DNA from: Rotaria sordida
Lineage: Eukaryota > Rotifera > Eurotatoria > Philodinida > Philodinidae
Assembly (NCBI GenBank): GCA_905250125.1
Contig: CAJNOL010001258.1
Location: 1 to 64,000, forward strand
Reading direction: 5' to 3'
Length of the DNA stretch: 64,000 nucleotides
Positions 25,773 through 38,300 of the stretch are shown here, one piece after another. Position 1 is the first letter of the stretch. Every line of letters starts with the position of its first letter. The notes under the pieces were generated by a model. That model was not told the origin of the DNA and ran no database searches. It was given only the letters and a program-made list of their open reading frames with translations. Made by a program: the position numbers and the translations under genes.

Positions 25773-26588
25773 ATGTCAATTGATTTACAATTTAATACTT
25801 ATCAACAATTATATTTTCAACATCAAACTATTCGACGAGAACATCAAGAAATACTTCTTGAATCATTACAACAATTAAAAACTAATGTTAATAATTCTTT
25901 AAAAGATGATAAATATAAATATGAAAATATTAAAGAAACATATTATCATAAATTTAATATATTTAAACGTATATTTACTCATACAGCTTTACAATATAGA
26001 AATTCTTTTGTTATACCATTTAAACAAATTTATCAACAACGAAAATATTTATCAACAAAAATTATTCAATTATTCAATGAAATAACATTTGAAACATTAT
26101 CTATTGAAATGCGTACACATTGGAATGGTTCTATAGCAGTTGTATATAATCCAATAACTGGTCGTACAGAATGGAAACAATATCGACATGGTGGTATTCA
26201 TGGTGTATTTAATCCAATTACACATACTATTGAATGGGAAGATGGTTTTCAAACAGGTGTTTATGGAGTTTTTAATCCGAAATTAAATATAGTTGAATGG
26301 AAGAAATTTTATAAAGGTGGTGTTCATGGAGTTTATAATCCATCAATAGATACAATTGAATGGCAAACATCCTTTCATTCAGGTATTGGTGGTGTTTATA
26401 ATCCTTTAACAAAAGAAATTGAATGGAAAACATCATTTAAAGGAGGTATTGTTGGATATTTTGATTATGAAACACAAACAATTAAATGGATAGAAAAATG
26501 GCATCATGGTCTTGCTCTTATTTCATGGAATTCGTCTATGAATAGTTATTTAACAACTTCTAGTTGTGGATGGTATGGTGATAATTAA
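25773..26588 (+). CDS. Uncharacterised protein with six 21-residue W/NP repeats
   Basis: A single open exon of 271 codons. Residues 1-120 are Gln/Lys/Tyr-rich and probably alpha-helical. Residues 123-248 are six consecutive repeats of exactly 21 residues with no insertions, starting at 123, 144, 165, 186, 207 and 228. The pattern is G-V-(Y/F)-N-P, then five residues, then E-W, then a variable aromatic/basic stretch and G-G-(I/V); for example GVYNPSIDTIEW. The first repeat begins VV instead of GV and the last is weakest (GYFDY). Regular short Gly/aromatic/Trp repeats suggest a beta-solenoid or open beta-sheet array, somewhat in the spirit of MORN repeats, but the sequence is not the MORN pattern. 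No signal peptide or membrane segment. Codon use matches neighbouring genes. I do not recognise the family and assign no function. Confidence 0.8.
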   Translation: MSIDLQFNTYQQLYFQHQTIRREHQEILLESLQQLKTNVNNSLKDDKYKYENIKETYYHKFNIFKRIFTHTALQYRNSFVIPFKQIYQQRKYLSTKIIQLFNEITFETLSIEMRTHWNGSIAVVYNPITGRTEWKQYRHGGIHGVFNPITHTIEWEDGFQTGVYGVFNPKLNIVEWKKFYKGGVHGVYNPSIDTIEWQTSFHSGIGGVYNPLTKEIEWKTSFKGGIVGYFDYETQTIKWIEKWHHGLALISWNSSMNSYLTTSSCGWYGDN

Positions 26589-28301
26589 ATGACTTTCAGG
26601 ATATATTTTATTTTATATGTTTAAAAAAAAAACAATTTGTTATTTTTTATTCATGTTTAAAAGTAATTTAAATTATAAATAGAAAAAGAATGATACAAAC
26701 AATGTATTAGATCAAATAGATAAGTTGAATAGAAATTATGTATAAATAATTTCTATACAATCTTTTATGAAAGAGATGAATCAGAAGTCTTAATGTATTA
26801 TATTCTTTATTAACAATTCATGCTACAATTGAATTAAATTATGTTTTCAATATCATTGATTTTATCAAGATTGATAATCATAATAAGTGTCACTTTTAAC
26901 AAAACTGGTTTTCCTACTGACGAGTAGTACGAAAGCTTTTGAATAAAATGTTTCTTCATTGTTTTGACCGATTTAGGAAGTTAGCAGAAAATTTAAAGCA
27001 GAATTTTGCTAAGCTTTTGAATTTTGTTCTATAGAGGCTTCAAGTTTTCGGAAAACTCGTCTTTTCGAATTTTAATCTAAAAATTTGCGCATACCATGAA
27101 CTCGACTAGACTAGTTTTGAATAAACTCTCTTCGAGATATGAAGCTTTCAAAAAATATATGTTGTATACCCTATTCATGAAAAAAAGTCTATATCTTCAA
27201 GAGACTTTGTTCAAAGCTTCTGAACTTTTTTATAGAAGTTGATATAGTTGAGTTCTCAAATAATGTTCAAAATTTCAGAAAAGAATTAATAGGAACTCAA
27301 ATTCTCTTAGAATATTATTTAGTATCTATATGAAATCGAAAGAGAACAGCTGAAGAGATTCCCTCGTTAGTCCCACTATCTTTTGCTTGACGGCACCATT
27401 TTCTGAGATCAGCACCTACACCATCTATATCCTTAAATTTTACTTCCATCTCGAATATTTTTTTTGCTCATTGAAACATGTTCAAACTTTATTTTTCGAT
27501 AGAGTTTCATAGTTTCTAACCTAACGCTTTAAATTTTCTCATGACTTCCTTTAATCGATTGACAAATAAAGAAACACTTTGTCTAGAAACCTGTACTACT
27601 CACTGAGATAAAACAGAGTAGTTTCTAACTATAATTTTCTTTCCTCATCTACATTCTTCTTATTTTCATGCATTGTTTATTGAATAAATACATATTATCA
27701 TGCTTCTGTTTTTGCTTTCAGCTGTTGTCGTTTATATTATATATTCCATTTATTCTCCATCTATTTTTTATTAATTTATCTGAATCTAAGCTTATTTTAA
27801 TATTGTCGTTGCTTAAATTAACGAAAGAAATCGAAGAAAAAAAAATTGAGCATAAATTCATTCATATATAAAATCAAAAAGAAATGTCATATAATATACA
27901 AAAACATATTTAATTTTGAAACCTATCTTAAAAAGAAAACAATTATTTTTTAAAATATGATCAAATAGCAAAATTTATTTTTGTATAAAGATAACAATTC
28001 GATTAATGATACATTCCCGATAACCTAGCAGTTCATCCGTATGTAACTTTCCATCGTTCCTAGTTCAGCAGTTTATTATCAATCAGGTTCATATATCAAG
28101 CTCGTTTGATATGCAGACACTTCTTAAGGATTATCATTACGTAAACCTAATGTAATCACTTATGATGCATATTTTTTTCGATATATTTGCATCAAAGCAA
28201 ACATTAAACAACAGGAGCTTTTCACATTATTATTTTTGTTACAGCTCATGTGGTAAGAAACGAAAATATGCGACGTGTGAAATCGCCCTATTTTATGTAT
28301 C
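26589..28301. other. Intergenic DNA with degenerate inverted repeat
   Basis: No gene is supported. An old palindromic element lies at about 27070-27255 (listed separately). An open frame at 27668-27871 is hydrophobic and low-complexity. Confidence 0.45.
27070..27255. repeat. Degenerate inverted repeat
   Basis: The segment TTTGAATAAACTCTCTTCGA at about 27116 is approximately the reverse complement of the stretch near 27188-27212, and GAACTCGAC at 27098 pairs with the GTTGAGTTC near 27247. The left arm appears to lack about 20 bases. The left edge contains TTTAATCTAAAAATTTGC, a form of the motif shared with the intronic hairpins in the formin and RasGRF genes. Confidence 0.45.
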
Positions 28302-28303
28302 TA

Positions 28304-28988
28304 CAGTCAAAGACAAAAGTTTAAACGAAAATGTATTTTTGATTTTTTCTATAATAACAAGTATCTAACTGTAATCCAAATAGTGATTCGGATAGCCGAT
28401 GAAGAGCTCTATCAAATGCATCCTATACCAAAATTTCATAGATGATTTGAGATAGCAAGGTTTCTGGAAAACTCAAAACCGTATCTCTCAGGTCTCAGAA
28501 GACTTTGGAATAATTCGTTTTTAACAGTACTAGCTTAAGGAACACAAAATTCTGAACAAAATGAAGGGTTGCCGCCTTTTCTACGACTTTCCTTTCAAAA
28601 GTTATAAGCATCACAAAAACAGGGAAAAAAATGAAATATATCAAGAAATCGCTAAAAATCGTATTTTTTTTATTTTTGTGATGCTTACAACTTTTGAAAG
28701 GAAGGCCATAGAAAAGGCGGCGACCCTTCATTTTGTTCAGAAGTTTGTGTTCTTTAAGTTTGTACTGTTAAAAACGAATTATTGCAAAGTCTTCTGAGAC
28801 CTGAAAAATACGGTTTTTGGCTTTCCAGAAACCTTGCTACATTAAATCATCTATGAAATTTTGGTATAGGATGCATTTGATAGAGCTCTTCATTGGCTAT
28901 CCGAGTCACTATTTGGATTTCAGTTAGATGCTTGTTATTATAGAAAAAATCAAAAATACATTTTCGTTTAAACTTTTGTCTTTGACTG
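28304..28988. mobile_element. Long hairpin element flanked by TA, 685 bp (Tc1/mariner-like ends)
   Basis: The element begins CAGTCAAAGACAAAAG at 28304 and ends with its exact reverse complement at 28988, with TA on both sides (28302-28303 and 28989-28990). The arms are each about 310 bp and closely matched, with small differences, around a loop near 28620-28665. Open frames at 28495-28731 (-) and 28561-28797 (+) are mirror images produced by the palindrome, with near-identical translations, and are not genes. Termini starting CAGT with a TA duplication are typical of Tc1/mariner elements; no transposase is present. Confidence 0.88.
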
Positions 28989-28990
28989 TA

Positions 28991-29560
28991 TGTATTATTT
29001 ATTAATCGTTTATGTTCGAGTGATACAAATGATGTATTTATAAATTCAACTGAACTAACATCAATCAAACAAAAAAATTCAATAAATAAATTTAAATTAA
29101 TAATAATGAGTTTTTTTTTATCACGTAGTATATCAATTGTGAATTCTATTTCGAATGATTTTCCTCAATGATTATTGCTACTTTATTCAATAGCTATTGT
29201 ATATTCACCAATAACGGAAGTTATATAACAAAAACTAGATGAAAAAATATAAATCGATAAATTGTAACATTACATTCATTGCTTCATTAAAATATATAAT
29301 AGATTGATCTAGAAAATGGATGATGTCTATCGTTATTCATGTTATATGAATTCAAATATTCGACACTTTAAACAGTATTGTAGTGTTTACCCTAAAGTGC
29401 TATCAACAGATTATTTATTCAAGATATGAAGTATTTAAACAAAAATGTTATTAGACATTTATAAAGTAATTTTACTTGATAAGAATCATTCAGTGTTTCT
29501 TTTAGTTCTACTTTTAAAATAAATCGCACACTCTTAAGTTATATATCAACGTGTAACTGA
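28991..29560. other. Intergenic, 3' flank of the ankyrin/SOCS gene
   Basis: AT-rich, with no gene or repeat recognised. On the minus strand overlapping AATAAA hexamers at about 29561-29574, some 63 nt beyond the stop of the ankyrin/SOCS gene, are candidate polyadenylation signals. Confidence 0.45.
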
Positions 29561-29636
29561 TTTATTTATTTATTGAAAATTATTTTTTTTTTCAAATTAA
29601 TTTTTAAAATAAAATATCTTTATAAAAAAAATCTGT

Positions 29637-32600
29637 TTATTTATATCGTTTTGATAAAATTCCTTGTCCAGCATTATGAGCTGATTTAATATTTATATTA
29701 ACATGTTTTTTTACAATATTACGTGATTTACTTGACGCTGATTGACTTTGAGATTCATTAATTCTTTTACGTTCTTCTTGATGTTGTCGTCGTTTAAGTA
29801 ATACTGATGTTAAACGAACAATAGCACTTTTAGGTTGTTCATTACGATGTTTATCTTTTTTTATATCTTGAGTATAACCATCATAAGAGTTTCGATATCT
29901 TAATGTTCGTTGATCCCAATAGAATTCAATACCATTAACTTCAAAATGAGCAAGACGTTTACCAACAGAACGAAAATGTTTTATTGGATCAACTACATCA
30001 TTATAACGTAAATAATCAAGTTGTTGATCAGATAATAAACGATAAGTTTTTTTTAAATCATTAATTTTTTCTGTATAAAATTTTCCAATTGTTTGAGATA
30101 TTTGTGCACGACATAATTGTTTAAGACGAAATGGATTTGTATACATACGTTGTAATTCATTTTGAACATTTGTTAAACGATATAATGCATGTGGATATTG
30201 TCGTTTACGTATCCATTGTTGATTTATATATTGTGGTTGCATATTTATTAAAAGAAACATTAAATTAACTAAACCTTCACTAGCTACCATTGTTAATATA
30301 TTTGTTGTTCGACTAGCTTGTTTAGTTTTTAATTCACAACCTAAATGAGCAATCATCATAGCTGAACCTTCGGCATGAATTTTAATTGCTTGTTCAAATG
30401 GATATTCATTCCATGGATATGAACGTGTTATTGGATAACCATGTTCAATAAGAATTTTAACTGAATATGGATCATCAGATAAAATTGCTAAAGTCATTGG
30501 TGTTACACCATATATACTACGAACATTTGTTCGTGCACCTGCTTTAAGTAAAGATTTAATTGTTGGATGACGACTCATTAGAACACTGTAATGTAAAGCC
30601 GTATAACCTGAAATAATATGAGTAAAAGAAAAAAACAATAAAAGAATAGATTTTAAATAATTATTTCATATAGATTAGAACAACTTCTTAAATTGACTTA
30701 AATAAACGCAAAAATACTTCATTACTATCAAATTGTTTAACCCTACAAAAAAATCATCTTTGGGATTACCATTTGTTATCTACCACGGATAGAGCCTATC
30801 GAGTCCAGGTCCATCGGCTTCAGATCCAGAAATTCTTGAACCCGATAGGCTCTAACCTAAGGTGTGCACCAATGTTTTATCTAACCAGATGATAGCGTTC
30901 TTCCGAAGATTGGGTTAGTCTTCCCAAAGTTTGCGGTTATTGCGCCACGTACTGTGTATCTATGTTCTCAAAAATAGATATTCGCCCTTCCGAAAAACAA
31001 AACATGGATTAAACATTGGTGCTTACAGATAAAATAGATATAACACACGAAATTATTACTTGTTATCACGGACATGTAAAGACTGTAGAGAATATTTGAT
31101 TACAAAAAAGAACAAACAGAAAAGCAGGTTGTTTGAATTGTGGGATGGCAAAAAAGTCACCGAACAATTTTTGATTTTTGGTAGAAATAAGAAAGGGAAG
31201 TCCGATTTTCACTATTGAAAAGAGGAGATTTGGAGGCATAGAACTATATAAGAAACACAATATTGCAAAAAACAAAGATTTCCAGAAAACTGAGGTTTTT
31301 GAAGTTCTCATAACACTTTAAACTCTGAGTACACTAGTGTGTTTGATATTGATTTTTCAAATGCTTTCTAAAAAATTATGAATACTATGTTTCTTATATG
31401 GTTCTATGCCCCCTCAAGTCTCCTCTTTTCAACAGTGAACATCGTAGCTCGCATTCTTATTGCTATCAAAAGTTATTCGCAATTAAAAACTGCTCAATGA
31501 CTTTTAGGCCATCCTGTATATTTATCTAGTCTTCTATCATGGTCTTATCATTTTCTATCTTCAAAGTGTTTGAAATCATGTATCACTATTCACATATAGT
31601 TCCCAGGTCGAGACGAACAGAACGAAAATGCGTTCGCCTCGAGCTGGATTTGAACTAATTACATGATATAAGAAGCACAACTGCGTATGATTGATTGATT
31701 GACGTTATCAATGTGCTTACTAAGTGTTCATAGCGTGCACTGAAAAGAACATGATTGTTCAATTAAATGTTATGAACTTCACTAGGATGCAGGCGACCCC
31801 AAATAGTCAGCAAGTGTTCACGTCTTTCAGGATGATCTTCTTATATAAATAATAGTTGGGCGTAACTGGTAGATATAATCAGTATGCATACTCTAACTAG
31901 TCTTCACTAGAGTATATCTCGTAAATGAGTGGTTTCATTTAACATTGTGATGAAATTGGTTGGGTAGTTCACGTAAACTCCAAGCGGTCGTATCAGGGTT
32001 AAGAAAATTATTTTTTTGATTGGTACGTTTTATACGATTGGTTTTAGTCTTTCTCATAGGTTAGATAATATTGAGTTTAGTTGCATAAGAAACAAAATGA
32101 AAGACCTTTTTTTTTTTATTTTGTTCGATAATGAAAATTGTTAGATGATATATAAATTTTCTAATAGTGTATGATTTATCATTAGTTGTTATAATAAAAT
32201 ATCATTTAAATTATTTGTTAGATCATAAGTATGTACGCTGAATAAAAAAAATGCTCATATTTATAATATTTGAAAAATGAATTATAAGGCAAAAAAAAAG
32301 AGGATCGGTATAATGATGATATACTCAAAACATATTAATTCGAATGAAAATATATCGAAATTTTATATAATCAGTGCATATTTTATTCTTAATATAATCT
32401 AAGAACCTCATGGATTTTGTGTTATTTGAATTTAGAAAGTATAAGAATAATAGAGGCATGAAAATTTTTAAAAGAAAAATATAACTTATCATTCCTACCA
32501 TCTTCTACGTGTTGATTGAGACTACATAATGAATTAATTAAACATTGACTGATTTCATCAGTTCCATTAACAATAGCTAAAATAAGTGGTGTTAAACCAC

Positions 32601-33163
32601 GATGAGCTGGATTACGTGGTGGAAAATTAACATCAGCACCAGCACGAATTAATTCTTCTACAATCTAATTATATTGATTTCATGTAGGTCTTTTTTTTTT
32701 CAATGAAACAAAAAACAAAGAAATTTTTTTCTTTTACCTCAGAACGTTTTTTTTCAATAGCTTGTAATAGAGGAGTAAAACTTGTTTTTGTATCATGTAA
32801 ATTAGGATCAATTAATTTATGCTCAAGTATATCATGAATACCATTAATAAAATTATTTTCAATAGCATACCATACAGCTCGATGTCCATCAACATCTTCA
32901 TATGAAGTTTTTAATTGATTTTTTTCAATTTTAAGCATTATTTGTAAAAGTTTTTTATCCGATCGTTTACAACATTCAATAAGTAATGATGGTCGATTAA
33001 CATTAGCATAATTGACAGTTGATGAATTAACTTTTTTATCAAAAAGTAAATTATATATTGTAGAATAATCTTCATTTTTAACTGCATTAAATAATGTATC
33101 AATATTTTCTGTTGTTTCAATATATGGTTCACTTAATACTGGATAATATTTAGATGAAATCAT
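29637..33163 (-). CDS. Ankyrin-repeat, SOCS-box protein (ASB-like)
   Basis: Three exons, 33163-32738, 32664-32499 and 30607-29637, join in frame to 520 residues. The start is the first true ATG (MISSK); the frame extends 15 nt upstream only through a TTG. Ankyrin repeats fill about residues 20-290, with clear examples such as TSFTPLLQAIEKKRSE across the exon 1/2 junction, GADVNFPP and GLTPLILAI in exon 2, and GYTALHYSVL (198-207) plus GVTPMTLAI in exon 3. A SOCS box follows at about 355-400: NPFRLKQLCRAQISQTIG, ending LDYLRY. In ASB proteins the ankyrins hold the substrate and the SOCS box binds Elongin B/C and Cullin 5 to form a ubiquitin ligase. A 120-residue basic, Ser-rich tail after the SOCS box is unusual, since in most ASBs the box is terminal. 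The long second intron carries a hairpin element. Confidence 0.88.
30785..30855. repeat. Short imperfect palindrome in ankyrin/SOCS intron
   Basis: AGAGCCTATCG near 30790 is matched by CGATAGGCTCT near 30843, with a loop containing GGTCC/GATCC-like words. Just to the right, CACCAATGTTTTATCTAA (about 30868) is roughly complementary to sequence ending ATTGGTGC at about 31022, giving a second, larger imperfect pair. Confidence 0.5.
31138..31509. mobile_element. Hairpin element in ankyrin/SOCS intron 2
   Basis: The right terminus reads ACTTTTAGGCCATCCTG and is followed by TA; its complement CAGGATGGCC is approximated at the left end by GGGATGGC. Internal arm segments pair well: GAAAAGAGGAGATTTGGAGG (31217 region) against CCTCAAGTCTCCTCTTTTC (31413-31431), and AGAACTATATAAGAAACA against TGTTTCTTATATGGTTCT. 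The loop lies near 31310. The left TA is not preserved. A minus-strand open frame overlapping it (31066-31311) is not a gene. Confidence 0.7.
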
Positions 33164-35341
33164 TTGTTTTATTTTCAAATATTAAGGTTGACAAACAAAT
33201 ATTTGACGCATATGTTTAAATGTTTGACAACAATATTGAGAACAACTGTTAAACGTCACTATCGTCAAGTGGTCAATTGTATGTAATTGCCAAACGTTTT
33301 TTTGCTGCTATTGGCATATGTCAACGATGATTATTAATTCTTTTTTTTTTCTACACACAGAAGACGTGTATGCAATGATGGTAACTAAAGTTCAGTAAGA
33401 TTTATTCAAAACGAGAAATTTCGTTGTATGAACTATTCATAATTCAATTATATTTTTATAGGTATAGTTGACGTAACTGTAAAAGTGTTTCTATGACTTT
33501 GAAAACATCTGTATAGAAAAGTCTATAGAAGAAGAAAAAAAAATATATAGAAACGTTTTATCGAAATTGCTTTAAGCACTTTTTTTCTTTTGTTTTGATC
33601 CAATAAATTTATTCATTGTTATAATCAGTGAAACTAGAAAATATAAATTAACTTAAAAGTAAAACATTTGTTTTAACATTTATAAAAAAGTCCAATAAAT
33701 GAATAGAATTTTTAACATAAATCATCAACAATAAATATATATAGCAATTTGAAATCAATAGAATTCAACAGATGTCATCATCAAATAGTTCATATTTCCA
33801 TTCACTATAATTCTTTTCTTGTTGTCTTATTGCTGTTTGTACAATCCAATGAAAGAATCGGTCAGTACTATCATCGTTCATCATCATCATCTTCTGCTTC
33901 CCTTCTCTCTTCTTCGTTTTCTTTCTCTTTTTTTTTTTTTTATTTATTTTTGTGATCGATCTAATATGTCTATGCTAAGCAATTTTGTAAGATTTCTACG
34001 ACATTTATATAGTTTCATCGAGTAAGTAGAAATACAACTTAAACGATTCTACATGTTTTATATTTACATTTACAATAAAGCAAGAGGATTTTTTTTTCAA
34101 TACATTGTTTGTACTTCCTGTTATATCTTTTTCATTTGTATAATAAACAAATGTTAGTATTAATCGTCTTCGAACGTCATTTGAATGTTGATACTTCTTT
34201 TTTTTTGCTTATTTTCTTTATCTATTTCTTCTTCACATTCTTGTTTTTTTCTTTCTATTATTCGGATCCATTGTAATAGTAATACTGTGTTTCATAATGA
34301 TATTCGCTGAGCTATGCACATTCACACACATATTATACGAGTTGATCAAATCGGCTCAGTGCCACTGAAGCCGTCAGTTTGTGTCAACAATACTCTTCTT
34401 TCTCTCTTTTATTCAGTATATATGTATATCAAGTATTGTTTGTTGATACCGTCGTCACCTTTTGTTTAAGTAACGAAAAAATAAAATTGAAGAGTTATTA
34501 TATGATGATGAATAGAGATTGTGCTCTTTGTCCTTAATACATATTTTTTCCTTTATCGGATATAATGAATAAAGGGCGAGAGAAGAAAAAAAAAAACGTA
34601 TCATAAAAATTAAACAAGTCCATGAACCTTATGAAAAGTAAGATCATGATCATATTTCAATCGTCAATAAAAAAAAAGAGGAGAATGAATGAATGAATGA
34701 ATGAAAGGGTAGTACACTTCTTGTGCTCAAAAATGTATTGATAAGCCGTAATCGATTATTTCTTATTAATACACTATTAGTAATTGACTTTATTATTAAT
34801 TCATTTTTCTTTCATTTTAAAAAATATTACTCATGATGAATCATTATGATGACGATAAATTGAGGAAAAAATACTAGTAATTTTTTTTATAATTATTTTG
34901 ATAGTGTTGTTTTTATTAGAAGGACATTTGAGCAAAAAATCTTGTTTTATGTAAAATAAATTTTACAATGTAAGTAAATAGACTGCTTATATCTGTCATT
35001 GAGAGAGATTTTTATAACGATTGCGTATGTGTCTATATTTCTACATATAGATTGCTCTTTACGATTAATTGTTTTCTTCAATCTTAGTATCTTCATTCAT
35101 TTCTCTTGTTTTTTTTCTTTCATATAATAATTTTACACTCTGTTTCATGGATTTTTTTCTTTTCAACTGCAAAAAAAAAATCGAACAAATTCTCATTTGA
35201 TTCTATTTTTATTCTAAAATGCAAAACTATATACATTACCCTTTTAGATTAAATTAATATTCTAATATATGCTAGAATAATAACGACACAACGGCGGCAG
35301 TAACTGATGAAAACGGGACATTATTATTGTCCCAATGGCAA
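33164..35341. other. Divergent intergenic region between ankyrin/SOCS and formin genes
   Basis: No gene is supported. T-rich tracts are frequent (33930-33945, 34198-34206) and a short GAAT/GAATGAAT microsatellite lies at about 34684-34705. Both promoters should lie here, but I recognise no core motif. Confidence 0.5.
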
Positions 35342-38300
35342 ATGGTTGGTTTTGTACGATCAACATCAAGTTTAAATTCATCTGATACACTTGAAAAAGT
35401 ATTATAGTAAAATTTCTAAAATAAAAACAATTTTCGTTTTTTTAAGAGTATTGGAAGTCTTGATAAAATGAATCAATTACGGCCAGATGATCGAACATTA
35501 GAAGATTTATTTCAAAAAACAATCGTACGTTAAGTTTTGTTTGTTTGTTTGTTTGTTTGTTTTTTAATATATATTTAAAATCTAGGCAGCCATGGATTTA
35601 CCACCGGATAAAATGAAAATGTTACGTGAATTTCCAGCTGAAAAGAAATGGGATATTATACGAGATCGAGTATGAGAAATAAAAAAAATAAATCATAATC
35701 TTTTGTTTTATTATCATTTTTTCAGGATCAAGTTATTGCTAAACATCCACCTGAATATTATATTGATGGTTTACAAACATATATACGTGGTGCTAATCTT
35801 GTTGAAAAAGCAGCAACTTTAGTATTTAGAATAATTAATTTTTAATATTTTAATATTTTTTCGTTTTCTATATAGAAAAAAAAACAACCAATTGAACTTT
35901 CAACTCAATTACTTTCAAGTTTAGAAATTTCATTACGTACAAATAATATTGGGTAAAAGATTATAAATTTTCTACTATTTAAAAAGAAAAACTATTAATG
36001 ATTATTTCTTTTTTTAGATGGGTACATGATTTTCTTAATCAATCAAATAAAGGTCTTGATGTTTTACTTGATTATTTAAAAACATCATTAGAATTAATGC
36101 GGTAAGTAAAATAAAGTCATTCCTTTGTTTGTTTTTTTCTTTTGTTTTGTTTAAAATTATTTAAAAAAGAAATGAAAATTTTGAAAGATTAGATTCGAAC
36201 CAAATGATGATAATTCATCATTAAACAGTAGACAATTTCTATTTTATGATTTATTAAGGTGAGAGGATAGAATTGAATTATAGCTAAACTAACTGACTTA
36301 GATTTTTAATATTTATTTTAATAAAAAAAAAAAAATAATCTAAAATTTCTTTTTTGTTCTATATCTAGCGAAGTTGAAACATCAAATGAATTAAATATTT
36401 CATCAACAATAAATGGAAATAATCATTATACAGATGAAAATTCAATAACAACATTTAAACGAACAACATTAGCTCGTTCGGATGCTAAACGTTTACATCG
36501 GAAAATAAAAAAATATCAAATTGGTGAAGCTACTGATGATGTTAGATTATGTATTATGTGTCTTCGAGCTATTATGAATAATCAAGTAAATTTCTTTTCT
36601 TTGAAAGGTTTCATCATATAGATAGAAAGAAAATAATATGGCGCGTTTCTTTTTTCTTCAAAGAAACCTAAGAAATCTAAAATAAATTCTAATCATAATA
36701 ATATTCAATTCTCATATGAATTATATCATATAGATGAAATAAATTATAAATAATTTAATAGTTAATTTTGTTCATTCAATGGATAGAGTTAAGAGAAACT
36801 ACTGAAATCGATTGTTGAATTATTCAAATCTAAATTATTGTAAGAAGAAAAAAAAGAAATAATTATGTAGCTCGTCAAGATTTTGTGGCTCCTCCGCTCA
36901 TAGCAACGAAAGTCAAAGGTCAACCGTCAATAAGTATGTTTTTTCTAGCAACGAGGAGGATGGTTATTGGATACGTTTCCATAGCAAACAGGCCTCAGAT
37001 TTCTTTAGAAACAGAAAAAGATGGTGAATGATATTAACAACAAGACTTACGAGGGAAGTCCACCAACTGTTCAATCGCTTTTGAGCCACAATCTCGTGCA
37101 TTAGGTAGAAACAAATGAGCTATGAATACTGTGAAAAGAGTCTACGTCCTTAGGTTATTGCTACAGAGATACTGCACTTTTACGGCGTTTTTTTTTGAAT
37201 ACATATAGGAACAACAGAAAAACTAATTTTCGAATTTCGACTTCAAAATTTGCATAGAGATAGGTCTTAATGAGAATAGTTTTTTGTGAATGTTTCAGGT
37301 CTTGTCACTGTTCTTATTCTGAGATATAATTATAGTAATAGCGTGTCTTTTATATCGCTCATATAAATCGGCAGATCCGATGTTCAGATTTCAGGATGGG
37401 AACAACGACAAGACGTGAGATATTCATAAAAAACTATTCTCGTGAAAGCCTATCTCTATGAAAAGTTTTAAGTTGAAATTCGAAAATCAATTTTTTCTGA
37501 TGTTCTCGTATTCATTTAAAAAATATCATAAAAATGCAGTATCTCTGTAGCAATAATCTAAGGATACGAGCTCGTTTCAGAATACTTCATAGTTCATTTA
37601 TTTCTACAGGAGAATTGTCTTTTCGCCAATTGACGAATTTTCTCATGAAATTCGCCAATTTGAATGAAATGAGTTGTAACTCAGCTATAATATGGACAGT
37701 GAAAAAGTATAACTGGCGAAATTCTAAATAATCATGAAAAAGTACAATTGACGAAAGGAGGAATTGGCAAAATTACAGAAATTTGGGACTACTAACAGTG
37801 GACGCAAGAGCCCGTCGGATCCGACTGGGTCCAGTACCAATTGAAATGCTGATAGAGTAATGCATTTCAATAAAAATAGATAAAATATGGACCAAATTAT
37901 TCATCAACTAGGTGATTTCGCAAAATCAAAACACTTGTATCTTGAGATAATAAACTTTTCTAAAACTAATTTTTACATGTTACATGTATGTTAAGTTACT
38001 CTAAATACCTTGAAAAACTCAGCACTAGAGACCTTTGTTTAGTGGAGTTATCAGTAAAAAGGACATCGATTTTCATCTCATGCATTTTAGTTTAAAAAAA
38101 CTTCGAATTGAGGCAGCATTTGTGAAAATGAAATAGTATATTTTGTAGACTACAGATGTATACCGCGTCTAAAAACCGCTACGCGGGCGGCGGGCACTGC
38201 ACCAAAAGCCTTTTCGTCGACCGGGACAGCCACTCCGATATGAGTCATACTTTCCATTAGGGTGCGGGCGGTGCACATCTCTACTGTAGGCAACTCGTGA

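Noticed and set aside
28495..28797. Two near-identical 78-codon ORFs on opposite strands
   Set aside because: They are the two arms of the palindromic element at 28304-28988 read outward; similarity is due to the inverted repeat.
33164..33178. Upstream start for the ankyrin/SOCS protein at 33178
   Set aside because: That codon is TTG; the first ATG in frame is at 33163.
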